DNA from: Candidatus Coprovivens excrementavium
Lineage (GTDB): Bacteria; Bacillota_I; Bacilli_A; RF39; UBA660
Reading direction: 5' to 3'
Length of the DNA: 64,000 nucleotides
Assembly: GCA_944363975.1 (NCBI GenBank)
Contig: CALVVU010000003.1
Span: forward strand, 124,001 to 188,000
The position numbers and the translations under genes are program-made. How positions within the stretch are numbered: the first letter of the stretch is position 1; every line of letters begins with the position of its first letter. The notes beneath the pieces were generated by a model. That model had not been told where the DNA came from. It saw only the letters and a list, made by a program, of their open reading frames with translations, and did not search any database. Positions 61,921-64,000 of the stretch are shown one piece after another.

Positions 61921-61941
61921 TCGTAATGATTACTTTTTTGT
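61914..61941 (+). terminator. terminator after rplT
   Basis: AGTAATC / GATTACT stem, loop GTAAT, T-run. Confidence 0.75.
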
Positions 61942-61993
61942 TGTTTTATAAGACTTAATTGAATTATTTTAAGTAGATTTTTTGCCACTTTTG

Positions 61994-62022
61994 TTGATTT
62001 ATTAGTTATATTCTTGTATAAT
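61994..62022 (+). promoter_or_regulatory. ftsA promoter
   Basis: TTGATT, 17 nt, TATAAT (62017-62022). Confidence 0.65.
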
Positions 62023-62051
62023 TAAAGTTAGTATAATATGGAGTGGTGAAA

Positions 62052-63290
62052 ATGCGTAAGATTATGGCTTGTTTAGATGTTGGCTCAGATACTGTAAAAT
62101 GCGTAGTAGGTGAAATGGTTAAAAGAAAACTAAATATTTTAGCTGTAGCAGAAGCTCCTTCGAAAGGTGTTAAAAACGGAATAGTTGAAGAACCAAATTA
62201 CTTATTAGAACCATTAAAAGATGTTATACAAAAATGTGAAGAAATAATCGGGCTTAAGATTAGACAACTTATTGTGTCTGTTCCTGCTAATGATGCAGAA
62301 TTTCAAGTTGTTAATGGAAGTGTTGCAATAACAAATGAAGGTAATATGATAGAGGGACATGATATCGTAAGAGTTGTTCAGAAAGCTGTGAAAGGAAGAA
62401 AAAATAGCGATCTTGAATATATTTCAATGATGCCGACGAGTTTTTCACTTGATGACAATCGAGTTGTTAAGGATCCTAAGGGCTTAACTTCAAAGATTTT
62501 GTCAGTAAGAGGTGTTATGGTTTTAGCGCCTAAGAAAAATATTTATCCGGTTTTAGCTTGCTTAGAAAGATTAGGAATAGATGTTTTAGATATTACAATT
62601 TCTTCAATCGGTGATTATTTTGAATTTAAGAATAAGGAAACAGATAAGAAAGTAGGAATAGTTATAGATTTAGGCGATGAAACAACAACGATGTCTGTTT
62701 TCAATAAAGGGGTATTAACTAATACTAGTGTTGCTTTATTAGGTGGTCGTAATATAGATAATGATATATCTTATATATATAAATTACCTTTAAAGACAGC
62801 TAAGGAATTGAAAGAAGAATTTGCTTTAGCTCATAAAAATATGGCTCAAGCAAGTGATGTAATAGAAGTATTAAATAAATCTTCTGAAAAAGTAAAAATC
62901 AATCAATTTGAAATTAGTGAAATAGTTATGAGCAGGTTATGTGAGATACTTAATTTAAGTAAGAAAGAGATAAATCACTTAACAAAAAAAGAAATAAGTT
63001 ATATAATATTTACAGGAGGCCTAACGGAAATAAAGGACTTTAAATTAGTTTTACAAGAAGTTTATGGCAATGATGTAACTATAGGTAATATTATGGAAAT
63101 TGGTGTTCGTAATAATAAATATAGTTCATGTTTAGGTTTACTTAAGTATTATGCTTATAATGCTAAATTAAAGAATAAAGATTATTCTATATTTTCAATA
63201 GATGAACAACAAGTGTTAAGTGGGGCTAATTTGAACAATCAAAATGAAAGCGTAATAGGTAAGTTGTTCGGTTATATTTTTAATGGTTGA
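62052..63290 (+). CDS. ftsA: cell division protein FtsA
   Basis: Product of 412 residues, ATG 62052 (SD GGAGTGG; GTG 62043 is part of it). Actin-like ATPase: phosphate-1 loop [18 protein letters not shown]2 subdomain ([12 protein letters not shown] region), phosphate-2 [14 protein letters not shown], adenosine motif [11 protein letters not shown]. The C-terminal [13 protein letters not shown] is the amphipathic membrane-binding helix. FtsA ties FtsZ to the membrane. Directly precedes ftsZ (14 bp). Other division genes such as ftsQ/mur are not adjacent here. Confidence 0.95.
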   Translation: MRKIMACLDVGSDTVKCVVGEMVKRKLNILAVAEAPSKGVKNGIVEEPNYLLEPLKDVIQKCEEIIGLKIRQLIVSVPANDAEFQVVNGSVAITNEGNMIEGHDIVRVVQKAVKGRKNSDLEYISMMPTSFSLDDNRVVKDPKGLTSKILSVRGVMVLAPKKNIYPVLACLERLGIDVLDITISSIGDYFEFKNKETDKKVGIVIDLGDETTTMSVFNKGVLTNTSVALLGGRNIDNDISYIYKLPLKTAKELKEEFALAHKNMAQASDVIEVLNKSSEKVKINQFEISEIVMSRLCEILNLSKKEINHLTKKEISYIIFTGGLTEIKDFKLVLQEVYGNDVTIGNIMEIGVRNNKYSSCLGLLKYYAYNAKLKNKDYSIFSIDEQQVLSGANLNNQNESVIGKLFGYIFNG

Positions 63291-63304
63291 TAGGAGGATT
63301 TAAG

Positions 63305-64000
63305 ATGCACGATTTAACAAGAGATCAAATAGCTAAGATAAAAGTTATTGGTGTAGGTGGCGGTGGATGTAATGCCGTTAATAGAATGATTGAGTCTGGT
63401 GTAGGTGGCGTTGATTTCATTGTTGCGAATACAGATTTACAAGTGTTAAATGTTAGTAATGCAGAAACTAAATTGCAAATAGGAAAAAATATTACAGAAG
63501 GTCTTGGAGCAGGAGCTGATCCTGAAGTTGGTCGTCAAGCTGCTTTGGAGAGTAAGTCTGATATTGAGGAAGCTTTGGCTGGAGCAGATATGATTTTTGT
63601 TACTTGTGGTTTAGGTGGTGGAACTGGAACAGGTGCTGCACCGATAGTTGCAGAAATTGCTCAAGAGCAAGGAGCCTTAACAGTTGCAATTGTAACAAAG
63701 CCATTTAAATTTGAAGGTCGTAAAAGAATGGAACAAGCTGAAGTTGGACTTGAGGAATTAAAAAAACATGTTGATACAATTATTGTTATTCCAAATGATC
63801 GATTAAGAGATATGATAGATAGAACAACACCAATTGTTGAGGCATTTAAAGAAGTTGATAATGTTTTACGTCGTGGTGTTCAATCAATATCAGATTTAAT
63901 TGCTGTTTCTGGTTTAGTTAACTTGGATTTTGCTGATGTTAAGGCAGTAATGCAAAATCGTGGAAATGCGATTATAGGAATAGGAATAGGTGTTGGTGAA
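63305..64000 (+). CDS. ftsZ: cell division protein FtsZ (3' partial)
   Basis: First 232 residues, cut by the right edge. [44 protein letters not shown] is the FtsZ start; [15 protein letters not shown] is the tubulin GTP-binding signature, followed by [20 protein letters not shown] and [16 protein letters not shown], the T7 synergy-loop region. Tubulin-like GTPase that forms the Z-ring. SD TAGGAGG. Cotranscribed with ftsA; EzrA at 8308 is its regulator in this window. Confidence 0.98.
   Translation, partial: MHDLTRDQIAKIKVIGVGGGGCNAVNRMIESGVGGVDFIVANTDLQVLNVSNAETKLQIGKNITEGLGAGADPEVGRQAALESKSDIEEALAGADMIFVTCGLGGGTGTGAAPIVAEIAQEQGALTVAIVTKPFKFEGRKRMEQAEVGLEELKKHVDTIIVIPNDRLRDMIDRTTPIVEAFKEVDNVLRRGVQSISDLIAVSGLVNLDFADVKAVMQNRGNAIIGIGIGVGE

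Noticed and set aside
1-64000. CRISPR array, prophage or insertion sequence
   Set aside because: No spaced identical repeats, integrase, transposase, terminase or terminal inverted repeats were found by reading.

Overview
The window is a very AT-rich bacterial chromosome segment with densely packed genes, SD-led ATG/GTG starts, mostly TAA stops and TGA used as a stop (standard code). EzrA, PrsA, YsxC, a T-box, a glmS ribozyme and FtsA/FtsZ point to a low-GC Firmicutes/Bacilli-type organism. My inference is an uncultured gut lineage close to the Erysipelotrichia/RF39/Mollicutes border; the species cannot be fixed from sequence alone.

Bases 1-37,500 are mainly housekeeping: dGTPase-like HD protein (cut by the left edge), a membrane-anchored beta-propeller, dapF, a ymfF/ymfH-type M16 pair, rpsD with a structured leader, ezrA, a cysteine desulfurase with a rhodanese lipoprotein, a Ca2+ P-type ATPase, thiI, a HExxH protein, ackA, an NrnA-type phosphoesterase, recX, prsA, a 29-residue YjcZ-like peptide, ftsK, a membrane-protein cluster (zinc-ribbon/HEFGH protease, dead trypsin-fold protein, anchored protein), glmS under a ribozyme, a DUF3419-like protein, ysxC, der, a transglutaminase-like protein and thrS under a T-box.

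Bases 37,600-56,350 are the accessory core: a type VIIb secretion (T7SSb/ESX-like) locus. A wall-anchored thioester-domain-like protein is followed by essC, a YukD-like ubiquitin-fold gene, and two tandem cassettes with the same order: two WXG100-size helical proteins, a double-hairpin spacer, a W-x-G protein, a 420-480-residue protein with a shared N-terminal motif, a small protein, a 730-820-residue protein with a shared coiled-coil tail, and DUF4176 (one copy in cassette A, two in B). Each cassette has its own sigma-A promoter, and both transcripts appear to begin with a similar folded leader. EsaA, EssA and EssB are not in the window. The simplest reading is that EssC exports two diversified sets of partner/effector proteins; the cargo functions are unknown.

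Bases 56,400-64,000 return to general functions: a HelD-like RNA polymerase-recycling helicase with a dyad over its promoter, a coiled-coil metallophosphoesterase, infC-rpmI-rplT with an L20-type attenuator and an AUU start for infC, then ftsA and ftsZ (cut by the right edge).

I saw no tRNA, rRNA, CRISPR array, insertion sequence or prophage.
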